DNA of 64,000 bases from an uncultured Roseobacter sp. Its GTDB lineage: Bacteria > Pseudomonadota > Alphaproteobacteria > Rhodobacterales > Rhodobacteraceae. The notes under the pieces were generated by a model, which worked only from the letters and a program-made list of their open reading frames with translations, did not search any database and had not been told where the DNA came from. The DNA lies in contig NZ_CANLQB010000003.1 in assembly GCF_947493125.1 (NCBI RefSeq), positions 62,001 to 126,000 on the forward strand, given 5' to 3'. The translations under genes were made by a program, and so were the position numbers. Shown here one piece after another: positions 51,735-60,224 of the stretch. Position 1 is the stretch's first letter; every line of letters begins with the position of its first letter.

Positions 51735-52027
51735 CGGAAAAACTGAGCGAAGAGACGCGCGGCCCCCTGCTGGAGCCGCTTTTTGCTGCCGGATGGCAGA
51801 TGGTCGATGGGCGCGATGCCATCCAGAAGACCTTTGTCTTCAAGGATTTCACAGATGCCTTCGGGTGGATGACCCGCGTGGCGATCTGGGCGGAGAAATG
51901 GGACCACCACCCGGAATGGAACAATGTCTACAAGACGGTCGATGTGGTGCTGAGCACCCATGATGTGGGCGGATTGAGTGCGCTGGACGCCAAGCTCGCA
52001 CGGAAGATGGACAGTCTCTCGGAGTAA
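51731..52027 (+). CDS. phhB: 4a-hydroxytetrahydrobiopterin dehydratase (PCD/DCoH)
   Basis: A 98-residue pterin-4a-carbinolamine dehydratase. The signature [39 protein letters not shown] includes the two active-site His and the invariant Trp. It regenerates pterin cofactor, classically for phenylalanine hydroxylase, which is not nearby. The start overlaps the DUF482 stop by four bases (ATGA). Length fits the family (about 95-105). Confidence 0.94.
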   Translation: MTEKLSEETRGPLLEPLFAAGWQMVDGRDAIQKTFVFKDFTDAFGWMTRVAIWAEKWDHHPEWNNVYKTVDVVLSTHDVGGLSALDAKLARKMDSLSE

Positions 52028-52030
52028 ACA

Positions 52031-52963
52031 ATGGAAGACCTACTGCAAACCGAAATCTGGCAGGGCAAGACCCTTGCCGATCTGCTGACCCTCGACTTTC
52101 TGCTGAGCGCTGCGGGCTCCGTGCTCGCAGCCATCGGCATTCTTATCATCGGCTGGATCGTCTCTGCCTGGCTGCAGCGGCGTATTCAGAACCTGGGCAA
52201 GAAGCACCGCCATCTGGACGACACGCTGTTCGACTTCCTGTCGTCCATCGTCCGTTATGTGGTGCTGGGATTTGCCGTTCTTTTCGTGCTCAACACCTTT
52301 GGGGTGCAGACCACCTCGGTCGTCGCCATCATCGGTGCCGCTGGTCTGGCCATCGGTCTGGCGCTGCAGGGCACGCTGTCAAATGTCGCGGCGGGGGTCA
52401 TGCTGATCCTCTTCCGGCCGGTCAAGCTCGGAGATTTTGTTGAAGTTGGCGGCGAGATGGGGACGGTGAAAGCGATCACGTTGAATTTCACAGAACTGGC
52501 GGATCTCAGCAACGTGCAGGTGATCATCCCGAACTCAGAGGTCTGGGGCAATGTGATCACCAACTATTCGACAAATCCGACCCGTCGTGCGGAATGGACC
52601 TTCGGTGTCGGCTATGGCGTGAACCTCGCCGATGCGCAAAAGATCATTCTGGACACGATCATGGCGGACGCACGCTCCAAATCCGATCCGGAGCCGTTCA
52701 TTCAGGTGAACAATCTGGGCTCCAGCTCGGTCGATTTTCTGGTGCGTGTCTGGGTCGATGCGGCGGAGTACTTCGCCTATCAGGCTGATATGAAGCGGGC
52801 TGTTAAAGAGGCGCTGGACGCAGGCGGAATTGATATTCCCTTTCCCACGCGCACCATCGTGCGTGCGGATGCGGATGAGAGCGATGACGAGGCGGATCAA
52901 AGCGCCGGAAATGGCGCGGCGCGCAGGGGCCTTGACGGCGACCCGGACGACCAGCACGCCTGA
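52031..52963 (+). CDS. Mechanosensitive channel MscS (small type)
   Basis: A 310-residue MscS-type channel with three N-terminal helices. The pore helix is AIIGAAGLAIGLALQGTLSNVAAGVMLI, followed by FRPVKLGDFVEVGGEMGTVKAI and the beta domain with VIIPNSEVWGNVITNYSTNPTRRAEWTFGVGYGV. Length and pattern match E. coli MscS more than the large channel at 18566. The C-terminus is a long acidic/Gly tail. Three bases separate it from phhB, so transcription is shared. Confidence 0.94.
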   Translation: MEDLLQTEIWQGKTLADLLTLDFLLSAAGSVLAAIGILIIGWIVSAWLQRRIQNLGKKHRHLDDTLFDFLSSIVRYVVLGFAVLFVLNTFGVQTTSVVAIIGAAGLAIGLALQGTLSNVAAGVMLILFRPVKLGDFVEVGGEMGTVKAITLNFTELADLSNVQVIIPNSEVWGNVITNYSTNPTRRAEWTFGVGYGVNLADAQKIILDTIMADARSKSDPEPFIQVNNLGSSSVDFLVRVWVDAAEYFAYQADMKRAVKEALDAGGIDIPFPTRTIVRADADESDDEADQSAGNGAARRGLDGDPDDQHA

Positions 52964-52984
52964 CACGGGGCGTAGGCGGCTATG

Positions 52985-53020
52985 CGGCGGCCCGGAGCGT
53001 CTCCGCCCCGGGCGGCCTTT
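52985..53020 (+). terminator. Likely terminator after mscS (convergent with peroxiredoxin)
   Basis: GCGGCCCGGAGCG and CGCCCCGGGCGGC form an imperfect GC-rich stem (two mismatches) followed by CTTTGTCTT. It lies between two convergent genes. Confidence 0.45.
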
Positions 53021-53023
53021 GTC

Positions 53024-53512
53024 TTACATGTTTTCGAGCAGTGCTTCGCCGCCCGAAACCTCGCAGACGCCGGGGCTTTCCTCGGCCTGCAGCAGCGTCA
53101 CCGTCCCGTCATCGACCAGCATCGCATAGCGCTTGGATCGCGCGTGCAGCCCGGCGGGTGGCGCGTCGAAGTCCATGCCGATCGCCTTGGTGAAGGAGCT
53201 GTCCGCGTCGCCCAGCATGGTGATGCCTGCGGCGGTGGCGCCGGTGGCTTCGCCCCAGGACTTCATGACGAAGGGGTCGTTCACCGAGATGCAGATGATC
53301 TCGTCCACGCCTTTGGCGTCGAACTGATCCTTGGTGCGGATGAAGCTCGGCACATGCGCGGAGTGGCAGGTGGGCGTATAGGCGCCCGGCACGGCGAAGA
53401 TCACCACCTTGCGGCCCTTGGTCTTGTCGGCAAGCGACACGGACGCTGGCCCATCCGCGCCCAATTGGACCAGAGTTGCGTCGGGAAGCGGATCACCCGG
53501 TGATATCGTCAT
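53024..53512 (-). CDS. Peroxiredoxin (Prx5/glutaredoxin-linked type)
   Basis: A 162-residue Prx5-type peroxiredoxin. The peroxidatic cysteine sits in VVIFAVPGAYTPTCHSAHVPSF (TPTC motif), and a later Cys in SPGVCEVSGG may be the resolving residue. ICISVNDPFVMKSWGEATG and LGDADSSFTKAIGMDFDAPPAGLHARSKRYAMLVDDG are standard. It reduces H2O2 and alkyl hydroperoxides in the cytoplasm using glutathione/glutaredoxin. Length normal. Confidence 0.94.
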   Translation of the reverse strand: MTISPGDPLPDATLVQLGADGPASVSLADKTKGRKVVIFAVPGAYTPTCHSAHVPSFIRTKDQFDAKGVDEIICISVNDPFVMKSWGEATGATAAGITMLGDADSSFTKAIGMDFDAPPAGLHARSKRYAMLVDDGTVTLLQAEESPGVCEVSGGEALLENM

Positions 53513-53612
53513 GTGCTAGGCCTTTCTTGCAATTGCGTTTGTCGCTCTTGCGGATATAGGGTGCGGCCTTGGGCGAAGCCAGAGAATTCCTTAACAAGAA
53601 GAAGGGGGCGAG

Positions 53613-54821
53613 ATGCGCCACATCGTAGTGATCGGGGCGGGACAGGCGGGCGCGTCTTGCGTCGCCAAACTGCGCAACGCTGGCTGCGAGGATCGGATCA
53701 CCCTGATTGGTGCGGAACCGGTGCCGCCCTATCAACGTCCGCCGCTGTCCAAGGCATATCTCATGGGTGAGATGGCGTTGGAACGGCTGTTTCTGCGCCC
53801 TGAGAGCTTTTATGCCGAGCAGGATATCACGCTGCGGACAGGTGCGGAGGTGACAGCCATCCTCCCCGGCGAGCAGTCGGTGCACCTGGGCGGCGAGACG
53901 CTGAGCTATGATGATCTGGTCCTGACCACGGGATCGGTCCCGCGCCGCCTGCCCGCCAGCATCGGGGGGGATCTCGATGGCGTTTACTGTGTGCGGGACC
54001 TTGCCGATACGGACGCCATGGCCCCGCGTTTTCAGGCAGAGCGCCGCGTTTTGATCGTGGGCGGCGGTTACATCGGGCTGGAGGCTGCCGCCGTTGCCGC
54101 CAAGCAGGGGCTGCAGGTGACGTTGGTCGAGATGGCGGAGCGGATCCTGCAGCGGGTCGCGGCCCCCCAGACGAGCGATTACTTCCGGGCGCTTCACGCA
54201 GGGCACGGTGTTGAGATCCGCGAAGGGGTGGGTCTGGACCGGCTCACCGGTGATGGGGCGGTCAGTGGGGCGGTGCTGAGCGATGGTACTGAGCTTGAGG
54301 TCGACTTCGTGATTGTGGGGGTTGGCATTGCGCCTGCCACCGCGCTGGCCGAGGCTGCGGGGGTGGAGGTCGACAATGGCATCTGTGTGGACGGGCAGGG
54401 ACGCACGTCGGTGCCGCACATCTGGGCGGCAGGAGATTGCGCATCCTTTCCTTATCGAGACGCGCGGATCCGGTTGGAGAGTGTCCCGCACGCGATTGAC
54501 CAGGGGGAACTGGTCGCCGAGAACATCATGGGCGCCCGCAAGGACTATGTCGCCAAGCCGTGGTTCTGGTCGGATCAGTATGACGTGAAACTGCAGATCG
54601 CCGGGTTGAACACCGGCTATACGGATGTGGTCAGCCGCATCGGCGCCGGGCAGAGCGCCTCCTTCTGGTACTATGACGGCGATGCCCTGCTGGCGGTGGA
54701 TGCCATGAACGACCCGCGGGCCTATATGATCGGCAAGCGGTTGATCGAGGCGGGCAAGAGCGCAGACCCGTCGGTGGTGGCCGATGCGGACGCCGACCTG
54801 AAGCCGCTCTTGAGCGCGTGA
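53613..54821 (+). CDS. NAD(P)/FAD-dependent ferredoxin reductase-like oxidoreductase
   Basis: A 402-residue flavoprotein of the BphA4/rubredoxin reductase type. It has the N-terminal FAD loop GAGQAGASCV, the PPYQRPPLSKAYL block, the second GxGxxG for NAD (VGGGYIGLEAAAVAAKQGLQVTLVE), HIWAAGDCASFP, and a C-terminal reductase domain (KPWFWSDQYDVKLQIAGL). It passes electrons from NAD(P)H to a ferredoxin for an oxygenase or P450. No such partner is close. Its stop overlaps the rsmD start. Confidence 0.92.
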   Translation: MRHIVVIGAGQAGASCVAKLRNAGCEDRITLIGAEPVPPYQRPPLSKAYLMGEMALERLFLRPESFYAEQDITLRTGAEVTAILPGEQSVHLGGETLSYDDLVLTTGSVPRRLPASIGGDLDGVYCVRDLADTDAMAPRFQAERRVLIVGGGYIGLEAAAVAAKQGLQVTLVEMAERILQRVAAPQTSDYFRALHAGHGVEIREGVGLDRLTGDGAVSGAVLSDGTELEVDFVIVGVGIAPATALAEAAGVEVDNGICVDGQGRTSVPHIWAAGDCASFPYRDARIRLESVPHAIDQGELVAENIMGARKDYVAKPWFWSDQYDVKLQIAGLNTGYTDVVSRIGAGQSASFWYYDGDALLAVDAMNDPRAYMIGKRLIEAGKSADPSVVADADADLKPLLSA

Positions 54822-55375
54822 GGATCATCGCGGGTCAGTACCGCGGGACGCCGTTGGCCAGCGTCGGTAAGGGCGACACCGCAGCGCATCTGCGTCCCAC
54901 TGCCGATCGCGTGCGCGAGAGTCTTTTCAGCATGCTGACCCATCACGATGTGATTGCGGGCGCACGGGTTCTGGACCTCTTTGCCGGGACCGGCGCGCTG
55001 GGTCTGGAGGCGCTGTCGCGCGGGGCGGCGCATGTGAGCTTTGTCGATGACGGACGCGTAGCGCAGGGGCTGATCCGACAGAACATCGCCAAGCTGCGGG
55101 TTGCCGACAGAACCGCGCTGTTGCGACGCGATGCCCTGCGTCTGCCGGTCTTTGACGGTGCGCCCTTCGATCTGGTCTTCCTCGATCCGCCCTATGGCAA
55201 GGCGTTGGGGGAGAAGGCGCTGGCAGTGGCGGAGGCTGGCGGCTGGCTTGCGCCGACGGCCTTTGTGGTATGGGAGGAGGCGCAGCCGATGGCCGCGCCG
55301 GAGAGCTTCGCGCTTGTGGACCAGCGGCGCTATGGCGACACGCATATCACGTTGCTGTCGAAAACAGCAGTCTGA
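54818..55375 (+). CDS. rsmD: 16S rRNA (guanine966-N2)-methyltransferase RsmD
   Basis: A 185-residue methyltransferase using a GTG start that overlaps the previous stop by four bases (GTGA). MRIIAGQYRGTPLAS, the PTADRVRESLFSML motif, the SAM site LDLFAGTGALGLEALSRGA and the catalytic DPPYGK (in LVFLDPPYGKALGEKAL) are diagnostic. It methylates G966 in 16S rRNA. Size is normal. It ends 17 bases before a small open frame. Confidence 0.95.
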   Translation: MRIIAGQYRGTPLASVGKGDTAAHLRPTADRVRESLFSMLTHHDVIAGARVLDLFAGTGALGLEALSRGAAHVSFVDDGRVAQGLIRQNIAKLRVADRTALLRRDALRLPVFDGAPFDLVFLDPPYGKALGEKALAVAEAGGWLAPTAFVVWEEAQPMAAPESFALVDQRRYGDTHITLLSKTAV

Positions 55376-55392
55376 TGTGCTAGGCGAAGGTC

Positions 55393-55572
55393 ATGTTCGC
55401 CTCAGCCGTTTCTCTCTTCTGGCCGCTCATCGAGACGCAGGCCACCACGCAGCCCGAGGAAAAGCGCCGCGCGGCACCGGTCTTCATCGGGGATGCGGTC
55501 CAACCCTTCGGCGAGGACACCCTGCTTTTGGCCATCCTGCGTCGTGACGCTGAGGATCAACCTACCGAATAG
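55393..55572 (+). CDS. Possible small protein (59 aa) after rsmD
   Basis: ATG 55393 opens a 59-residue frame with GAAGG nearby, codon use like its neighbours, and a short hydrophobic start (MFASAVSLFWPLI). It ends on the 3' end of map (16-base overlap, opposite strand). The peptide matches nothing recognised, and it could be chance; a short tail-to-tail overlap of real genes is not unusual. Confidence 0.35.
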   Translation: MFASAVSLFWPLIETQATTQPEEKRRAAPVFIGDAVQPFGEDTLLLAILRRDAEDQPTE

Positions 55573-56375
55573 GTCGGGTGGAACAGCCCGCCGGGCGAAA
55601 GGGTGAAGATCTCGGCCCCATCTGCCGTCACGCCAATCGAATGTTCGAACTGCGCGGAGAGCGACTTGTCGCGGGTCACGGCTGTCCAGTCATCAGCGAG
55701 CGTCTTGGTTTCGGGACGGCCCAGATTCACCATCGGTTCGATGGTGAAGAACATACCTTCCTCAAGCGTGGCACCGGTGCCGGGGCGCCCGTAGTGCAGC
55801 ACATTGGGCGGTGCGTGGAAGACCCGGCCCAGCCCGTGCCCGCAGAAATCGCGCACCACGGACATGCGGTGACTTTCCACGAAAGACTGGATCGCATGGC
55901 CGATATCCCCGAAGGTCTTGCCCGGCTTCACCGCGTCAATGCCGATCATCAGCGCGTCATGGGTGACTTGGATCAGCCGCTCGGCCTTGCGCGGCAGTTT
56001 GCCCGCCACATACATGCGGCTGGTGTCTCCGAACCAGCCATCGACGATCACGGTGACGTCGATGTTGAGGATGTCGCCGTCCTTCAGCCGCTTGTCACCC
56101 GGGATGCCGTGGCAGACCACGTGGTTGACCGAGATACAGCTGGCGTGCTTGTAGCCCTTGTAGCCGATGGTGGCGGAGGTGGCGCCTGCCTCCTCGACCA
56201 TCTTGGTGATGGCATCATCGATGGCACCGGTTGTCTGGCCCACAAAAACCAGCTCGGCCACATCATCGAGGATGCGTGCGGCCAGCGCGCCCGCGGCCTT
56301 CATGCCCGCGAAATCGGCTGGGTCGTAGATGCGGATGCCGTCCTTGGTGTGGCGGCTGCGAAGGTCTTCGTCCAC
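55557..56375 (-). CDS. map: Methionine aminopeptidase type I
   Basis: About 272 residues. Start set at GTG 56375 (GGAG seven bases upstream), giving VDEDLRSRHTKDGIRIYDPADFAGM; the frame open to 56507 has no ribosome site. The pita-bread metal ligands are visible: Asp in DILNIDVTVIVDGWFGDTSRMY, His in CGHGLGRVFHAPPNVLHYG, Glu in EEGMFFTIEPMVNLG and Glu in SAQFEHSIGVT. It removes the initiator Met from new proteins. Essential core gene, divergent from nothing regulatory. Confidence 0.95.
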   Translation of the reverse strand: MDEDLRSRHTKDGIRIYDPADFAGMKAAGALAARILDDVAELVFVGQTTGAIDDAITKMVEEAGATSATIGYKGYKHASCISVNHVVCHGIPGDKRLKDGDILNIDVTVIVDGWFGDTSRMYVAGKLPRKAERLIQVTHDALMIGIDAVKPGKTFGDIGHAIQSFVESHRMSVVRDFCGHGLGRVFHAPPNVLHYGRPGTGATLEEGMFFTIEPMVNLGRPETKTLADDWTAVTRDKSLSAQFEHSIGVTADGAEIFTLSPGGLFHPTYSVG

Positions 56376-56440
56376 GAATTTGCTCCATCGTGACTTTTGG
56401 CGCGCTTGTAACGCGTGAAAGACCTGAGAGCCAGAGGCCG

Positions 56441-57148
56441 TCAGATCCGGATATCGAGTGCGTCTGAGATGTCGACGCCTTGACGCGAAATATTGGTGCC
56501 GAAACATAAAGTTTCAACGCCTTGGGCGCGAGCGGTACGATACGCCGCACCATACCGCGGATCGATGTCGGACGCGAGCGTGAACTGGGTGCTGTCCGTG
56601 CGCTGGACGAGGTAGAGCATGATGGCGCGATGGCCGGCCTTGGCCATCCCGGCAAGCTCGGTCAGATGCTTGGCGCCGCGGGCGGTCACGCTGTCGGGGA
56701 ATTCGGCCACGCCCGGGCTGCGTGACAGTGTGACGCTTTTCACCTCCACGTAGGCATCCGGCAGGCCCTCTTCCTGCAGCAGAAAGTCGATACGGCTGCC
56801 CGTGCCGTATTTCACCTCTGGTCGCACCGTGCCGTAGTCGGCCAACGCCGGGATCTGCCGGGCCTCGAGCGCCGCCTTCAGTGCCTTGTTGGGCAGCGAG
56901 GTGTCCACGCCGGTGAAATGCCCGTTTTCGTGATCGACCAGCCGCCAGCCGTACTTGAGCTTCTTCTTGGGGTCGTCATTGGGCTCGAGCCAAACCCGGG
57001 TTCCGGGCTCCGCGAGGCCCATCATGGAGCCCGGGTTTGCGCAATGGGCGGTGATCTCCGCCCCGCTGCCTTCCAGCACGCAATCGGCCAGAAAGCGTTT
57101 GTAACGGCGGGTCAGGCGGGCGGGGACAAGATCGGTTTGAAAGCGCAT
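56441..57148 (-). CDS. sfsA: Sugar fermentation stimulation protein SfsA
   Basis: A 235-residue SfsA. MRFQTDLVPARLTRRYKRFLADCVLEGSG, then HCANPGSMMGLAEPGTRVWLE, FLLQEEGLPDAYVEVKSVTLSRS and GRQG-like C-terminal parts match the family over its full length. SfsA has a nuclease-like fold (PD-(D/E)xK: Glu-Val-Lys in YVEVKSVTL) and was first named for effects on maltose metabolism; its role is unclear. It lies 65 bases upstream of map on the same strand and may be co-transcribed. Confidence 0.93.
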   Translation of the reverse strand: MRFQTDLVPARLTRRYKRFLADCVLEGSGAEITAHCANPGSMMGLAEPGTRVWLEPNDDPKKKLKYGWRLVDHENGHFTGVDTSLPNKALKAALEARQIPALADYGTVRPEVKYGTGSRIDFLLQEEGLPDAYVEVKSVTLSRSPGVAEFPDSVTARGAKHLTELAGMAKAGHRAIMLYLVQRTDSTQFTLASDIDPRYGAAYRTARAQGVETLCFGTNISRQGVDISDALDIRI

Positions 57149-57195
57149 GAGGCCGGGTCTATACCTGCGCGAAGGCGAGACGCAAGGAAGACCCC

Positions 57196-57921
57196 ATGCC
57201 CAACCCCACGGCTGCGATGATGGTGATCGGAGATGAAATCCTCTCCGGGCGGACGCGGGATGCGAATATGTATCACCTCGCGGGCAAACTGACCGAGGCG
57301 GGGATCGACCTGCGCGAGGTACGCGTCATCAGCGATGACCGGGCGGCGATCATCGCGGCGGTGCAGGCTCTGGCCGCGGCGCATGACCACGTCTTCACCA
57401 GTGGCGGTATTGGCCCGACCCATGACGATATCACCGCCGATTGCATCGCAGCGGCCTTTGACGCGCCGATCGACGTGCGCGCCGATGCGCGCGCTCTTCT
57501 GGAGCAGCATTATGCCAGCTCCGAGACGGAGCTGAACGCGGCGCGGCTGCGGATGGCACGCATCCCGGACGGGGCGGCGCTGATCGACAACCCGGTTTCT
57601 GCGGCGCCCGGCTTCACGCTGCAGAACGTGCATGTCATGGCCGGGGTCCCATCCGTCTTTCAGGCGATGGTCGAGGGGCTCCTGCCTCAACTGGTGGGTG
57701 GCGCGCCGCTTGTGTCGGAGACCCTGCGAATTCATCGTGGCGAGGGGGATATTGCGGGACCGCTCGGCGCCCTCGCGGAGGAATATCCGATGCTGAGCCT
57801 GGGCTGCTACCCGTTTCAGCAGAAGAACGGCAGCTATGGTGCGAATGTGGTGATCCGCGGTGCGGATGCGGCATTGGTCCGACAGGTGAAAGAGCGGCTG
57901 GCCGAGACGTTTCCCGAATGA
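57196..57921 (+). CDS. CinA N-terminal (molybdopterin-binding-like) domain protein
   Basis: A 241-residue protein with the MoaB/CinA N-terminal fold: AAMMVIGDEILSGRTRDANMYHLAGKL, VRVISDDRAAIIAAV and FTSGGIGPTHDDITADCIAAAF. The C-terminal nicotinamide-nucleotide amidase domain of full CinA is absent, as is common in Alphaproteobacteria where it is a separate gene. Exact activity is uncertain (possibly ADP-ribose pyrophosphatase-like). The stop overlaps the next start (ATGA). Confidence 0.9.
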   Translation: MPNPTAAMMVIGDEILSGRTRDANMYHLAGKLTEAGIDLREVRVISDDRAAIIAAVQALAAAHDHVFTSGGIGPTHDDITADCIAAAFDAPIDVRADARALLEQHYASSETELNAARLRMARIPDGAALIDNPVSAAPGFTLQNVHVMAGVPSVFQAMVEGLLPQLVGGAPLVSETLRIHRGEGDIAGPLGALAEEYPMLSLGCYPFQQKNGSYGANVVIRGADAALVRQVKERLAETFPE

Positions 57922-58643
57922 CACTGGCCCCGCTTTTCGAGGCGGTCGATGCGACGTGGCCTGCCGCCAGCCGGACGCCCGTCGGCCCGTGGATCCTGCG
58001 GGATGGGCAGGGCGGCGGCAAGCGGGTGTCGGCGACCTCCGCCACGAATGTCGCTCAGCCCTCCGACATCCCGGTCGCCGAGGCGGCGATGACGACGCGC
58101 GGGCAAAGCCTGCTCTTCACCTTGCGCCCGGAGGACCGAGAGATCGACGCGGCCCTCGCGGATCGCGGCTATGGCGTGGTCGATCCCACCAACATCTGGC
58201 TCGCCCCTATCGCACGGCTGACGGATGTGCCGGTGCCGCGCGTCACGGCGTTCTGCATCTGGGAACCTTTGGCGATCATGGAAGAGATCTGGGCCAAGGG
58301 CGGGATCGGCCCTGCGCGGCTCGACGTGATGGCGCGGGCTGGGGAGAAGACGGGAATCCTCGCGCGCTGGAATGAACGGCCTGCGGGTGCGGCCTTCGCG
58401 GCGCTTCATGAAGAGATCTGCATGGTGCATGCGGTGGAGATCCTGCCCGAGCAGCGCCGGCAGGGTGTGGCGAGCTGGGTCATGCGGGCGGCGGCCTTCT
58501 GGGCCCAGGCCCGCGGGGCACAACAGATCTCCGTCCTGTGTACTCAGGCCAACACAGGTGCCAACCGGCTCTATTCCTCTCTGGGCTTTGAGACGGTGGG
58601 GCAGTACCATTATCGACAGAAAGACGCGCAGAAGGTGCCCTGA
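57918..58643 (+). CDS. GNAT family N-acetyltransferase
   Basis: A 241-residue GNAT protein. The C-terminal half has the acetyl-CoA loop (LPEQRRQGVASWVMRAAAFWA, i.e. Q/R-x-x-G-x-A) followed by TQANTGANRLYSSLGFETVGQYHY. The N-terminal half resembles a degenerate GNAT domain. Acceptor unknown. It is translationally coupled to the CinA-like gene (ATGA overlap) and followed after one base by the AhpD-like gene, so these three probably form one operon. Confidence 0.88.
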   Translation: MTLAPLFEAVDATWPAASRTPVGPWILRDGQGGGKRVSATSATNVAQPSDIPVAEAAMTTRGQSLLFTLRPEDREIDAALADRGYGVVDPTNIWLAPIARLTDVPVPRVTAFCIWEPLAIMEEIWAKGGIGPARLDVMARAGEKTGILARWNERPAGAAFAALHEEICMVHAVEILPEQRRQGVASWVMRAAAFWAQARGAQQISVLCTQANTGANRLYSSLGFETVGQYHYRQKDAQKVP

Positions 58644-58644
58644 T

Positions 58645-59217
58645 ATGGCGGATAATTCCCTCCCGACAGCTTTGAATTTGCCGATGGTCGAACCCCTTCC
58701 GGAGGCGACACAGACATATTTCGATGTCTGCCAGGAGAAGCTGGGTATGATCCCCAATGTGCTGCGAGCCTATGCCTTCGACATCGAAAAGCTCGATGCG
58801 TTCACGGCGATGTACAACAACCTGATGCTCGCGCCCTCGGGGCTCAGCAAGCTGGAGCGGGAGATGATCGCCGTGGTGGTGTCCTCGATCAACAAGTGCT
58901 TTTATTGTCTGGTGGCGCATGGGGCGGCGGTGCGGGCCTTGTCCGGGGATCCGCAGTTGGGGGAAGTCTTGGTGATGAACTACCGGGTTGCCAAGCTCGA
59001 TGCGCGCCAGCGCGCGATGCTCGATTTCGCCGCGCAGATGACCACGTCGAGTGCGACCATTGAGGAGCAGGACCGCGATGCGCTGCGCCAGGTCGGCTTC
59101 ACGGACCATGACATCTGGGATATCGTCAGTGTGGCTGCGTTCTTCAACATGACCAATCGGGTGGCCAGTGCGACAGCCATGCAGCCCAACGACGACTATC
59201 ACGCCCAGGCCAGATGA
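58645..59217 (+). CDS. Peroxidase-related (AhpD-like) protein
   Basis: 190 residues from ATG 58645; GAAGG lies ten bases upstream. The frame is open to 58372 only as shadow of the GNAT gene. It contains LEREMIAVVVSSINKCFYCLVAHGAAVR, with the Cys-x-x-Cys/His of alkylhydroperoxidase-type proteins, plus the YFDVCQEKLGMIPNVLRAYAFDI N-terminal block of peroxidase-related enzymes. Function is inferred as peroxide or organic hydroperoxide reduction. Second such protein in the window (see 30519). Confidence 0.92.
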   Translation: MADNSLPTALNLPMVEPLPEATQTYFDVCQEKLGMIPNVLRAYAFDIEKLDAFTAMYNNLMLAPSGLSKLEREMIAVVVSSINKCFYCLVAHGAAVRALSGDPQLGEVLVMNYRVAKLDARQRAMLDFAAQMTTSSATIEEQDRDALRQVGFTDHDIWDIVSVAAFFNMTNRVASATAMQPNDDYHAQAR

Positions 59218-60152
59218 CGGTGCGCCCGGCAGCCTGGTGCCTCGCAGGTGCGCTCAGCGTGAGCAGCGGGTGGGCGGCGGACCTCACGCTCCCGCCTGGC
59301 GCGCAGATGACGGTGGAACGTGCGACGGAATTGGACAGTTTCGAGGCGCCCATAGGCGCATTCGCCGGCGGTGCTGTGCCGTCCCGCAGACTGGAGGGGG
59401 CGGTAACCCGGCGCGCCTGGCGGATCGGCACCGGCGGTCTGACGCCCCTGCAGGTGATGGCGCCGGTGCGGGAGCAGATCGAAGCGCTTGGCTATGATAT
59501 CGTGTTTGAGTGCAGCAACCGTGCCTGTGGCGGGTTCGATTTTCGCTTTGCCGTCGAGGTTCTGCCGGGGCCGAATATGTACGTCAATATCGGCTCCTTC
59601 CGTTATCTGACGGCGTTCAAGGGTAAGGAGGGCGATCCTGAAGAGGCTCTGACCGTCTTGACAAGTGCAACCGCGGCGTCTGCCTATGTGCAGGTAATCC
59701 ACACAGCCGCCGGAGATGCGGTGCGCCCGCCGGTGGCGGTGGCACCGGTGACACCACCCGTCGCCGAAGCAGCCTCGAACGCGCCGCCGAACCTTCTGCG
59801 TGATGGTTTCGTGGTCCTCGACGATCTCGATTTCGATACCGGCACCACAGCGCTCGGTCCGGGGCCCTTCGGCTCTCTGACCCGGCTGGCGGAATTGATG
59901 ACCGCGCGGCCCGAGTTGCGCGTGGCTTTGGTCGGGCACACGGATACCGTCGGCGGGCTTGCGCCCAACATCACCCTGTCCCGGGAGCGGGCTCAGGCGG
60001 TGCGGGCGCGGTTGGTTGATCAGTATCAGATTGATCCCGACCGGCTCGATGCGGAAGGCATGGGCTACCTCGCGCCTGTGGCGACCAATCTGACGCCGGA
60101 GGGGCGCGAAAAAAACCGGCGCGTCGAGGCGATCCTGCTCAATGTCGACTGA
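59214..60152 (+). CDS. OmpA family envelope protein
   Basis: A 312-residue exported protein. A signal peptide (MTVRPAAWCLAGALSVSSGWA) precedes a 150-residue domain with two close cysteines (CSNRACGGFDF), followed by a Pro/Val-rich linker (VRPPVAVAPVTPPVAEA, about 170-190). The C-terminal OmpA peptidoglycan-binding domain shows LDDLDFDTGTTALG, RVALVGHTDTVGG and NITLSRERAQAVRARLV. It probably tethers the outer membrane to the cell wall. Start overlaps the previous stop (ATGA). Confidence 0.92.
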   Translation: MTVRPAAWCLAGALSVSSGWAADLTLPPGAQMTVERATELDSFEAPIGAFAGGAVPSRRLEGAVTRRAWRIGTGGLTPLQVMAPVREQIEALGYDIVFECSNRACGGFDFRFAVEVLPGPNMYVNIGSFRYLTAFKGKEGDPEEALTVLTSATAASAYVQVIHTAAGDAVRPPVAVAPVTPPVAEAASNAPPNLLRDGFVVLDDLDFDTGTTALGPGPFGSLTRLAELMTARPELRVALVGHTDTVGGLAPNITLSRERAQAVRARLVDQYQIDPDRLDAEGMGYLAPVATNLTPEGREKNRRVEAILLNVD

Positions 60153-60224
60153 CGATAGCGACGCGTATTGGTGCGGAGAGGTGCCGCTTGTCGCGGGATA
60201 GGCCTTGCGTGGACCTGTCTGACG

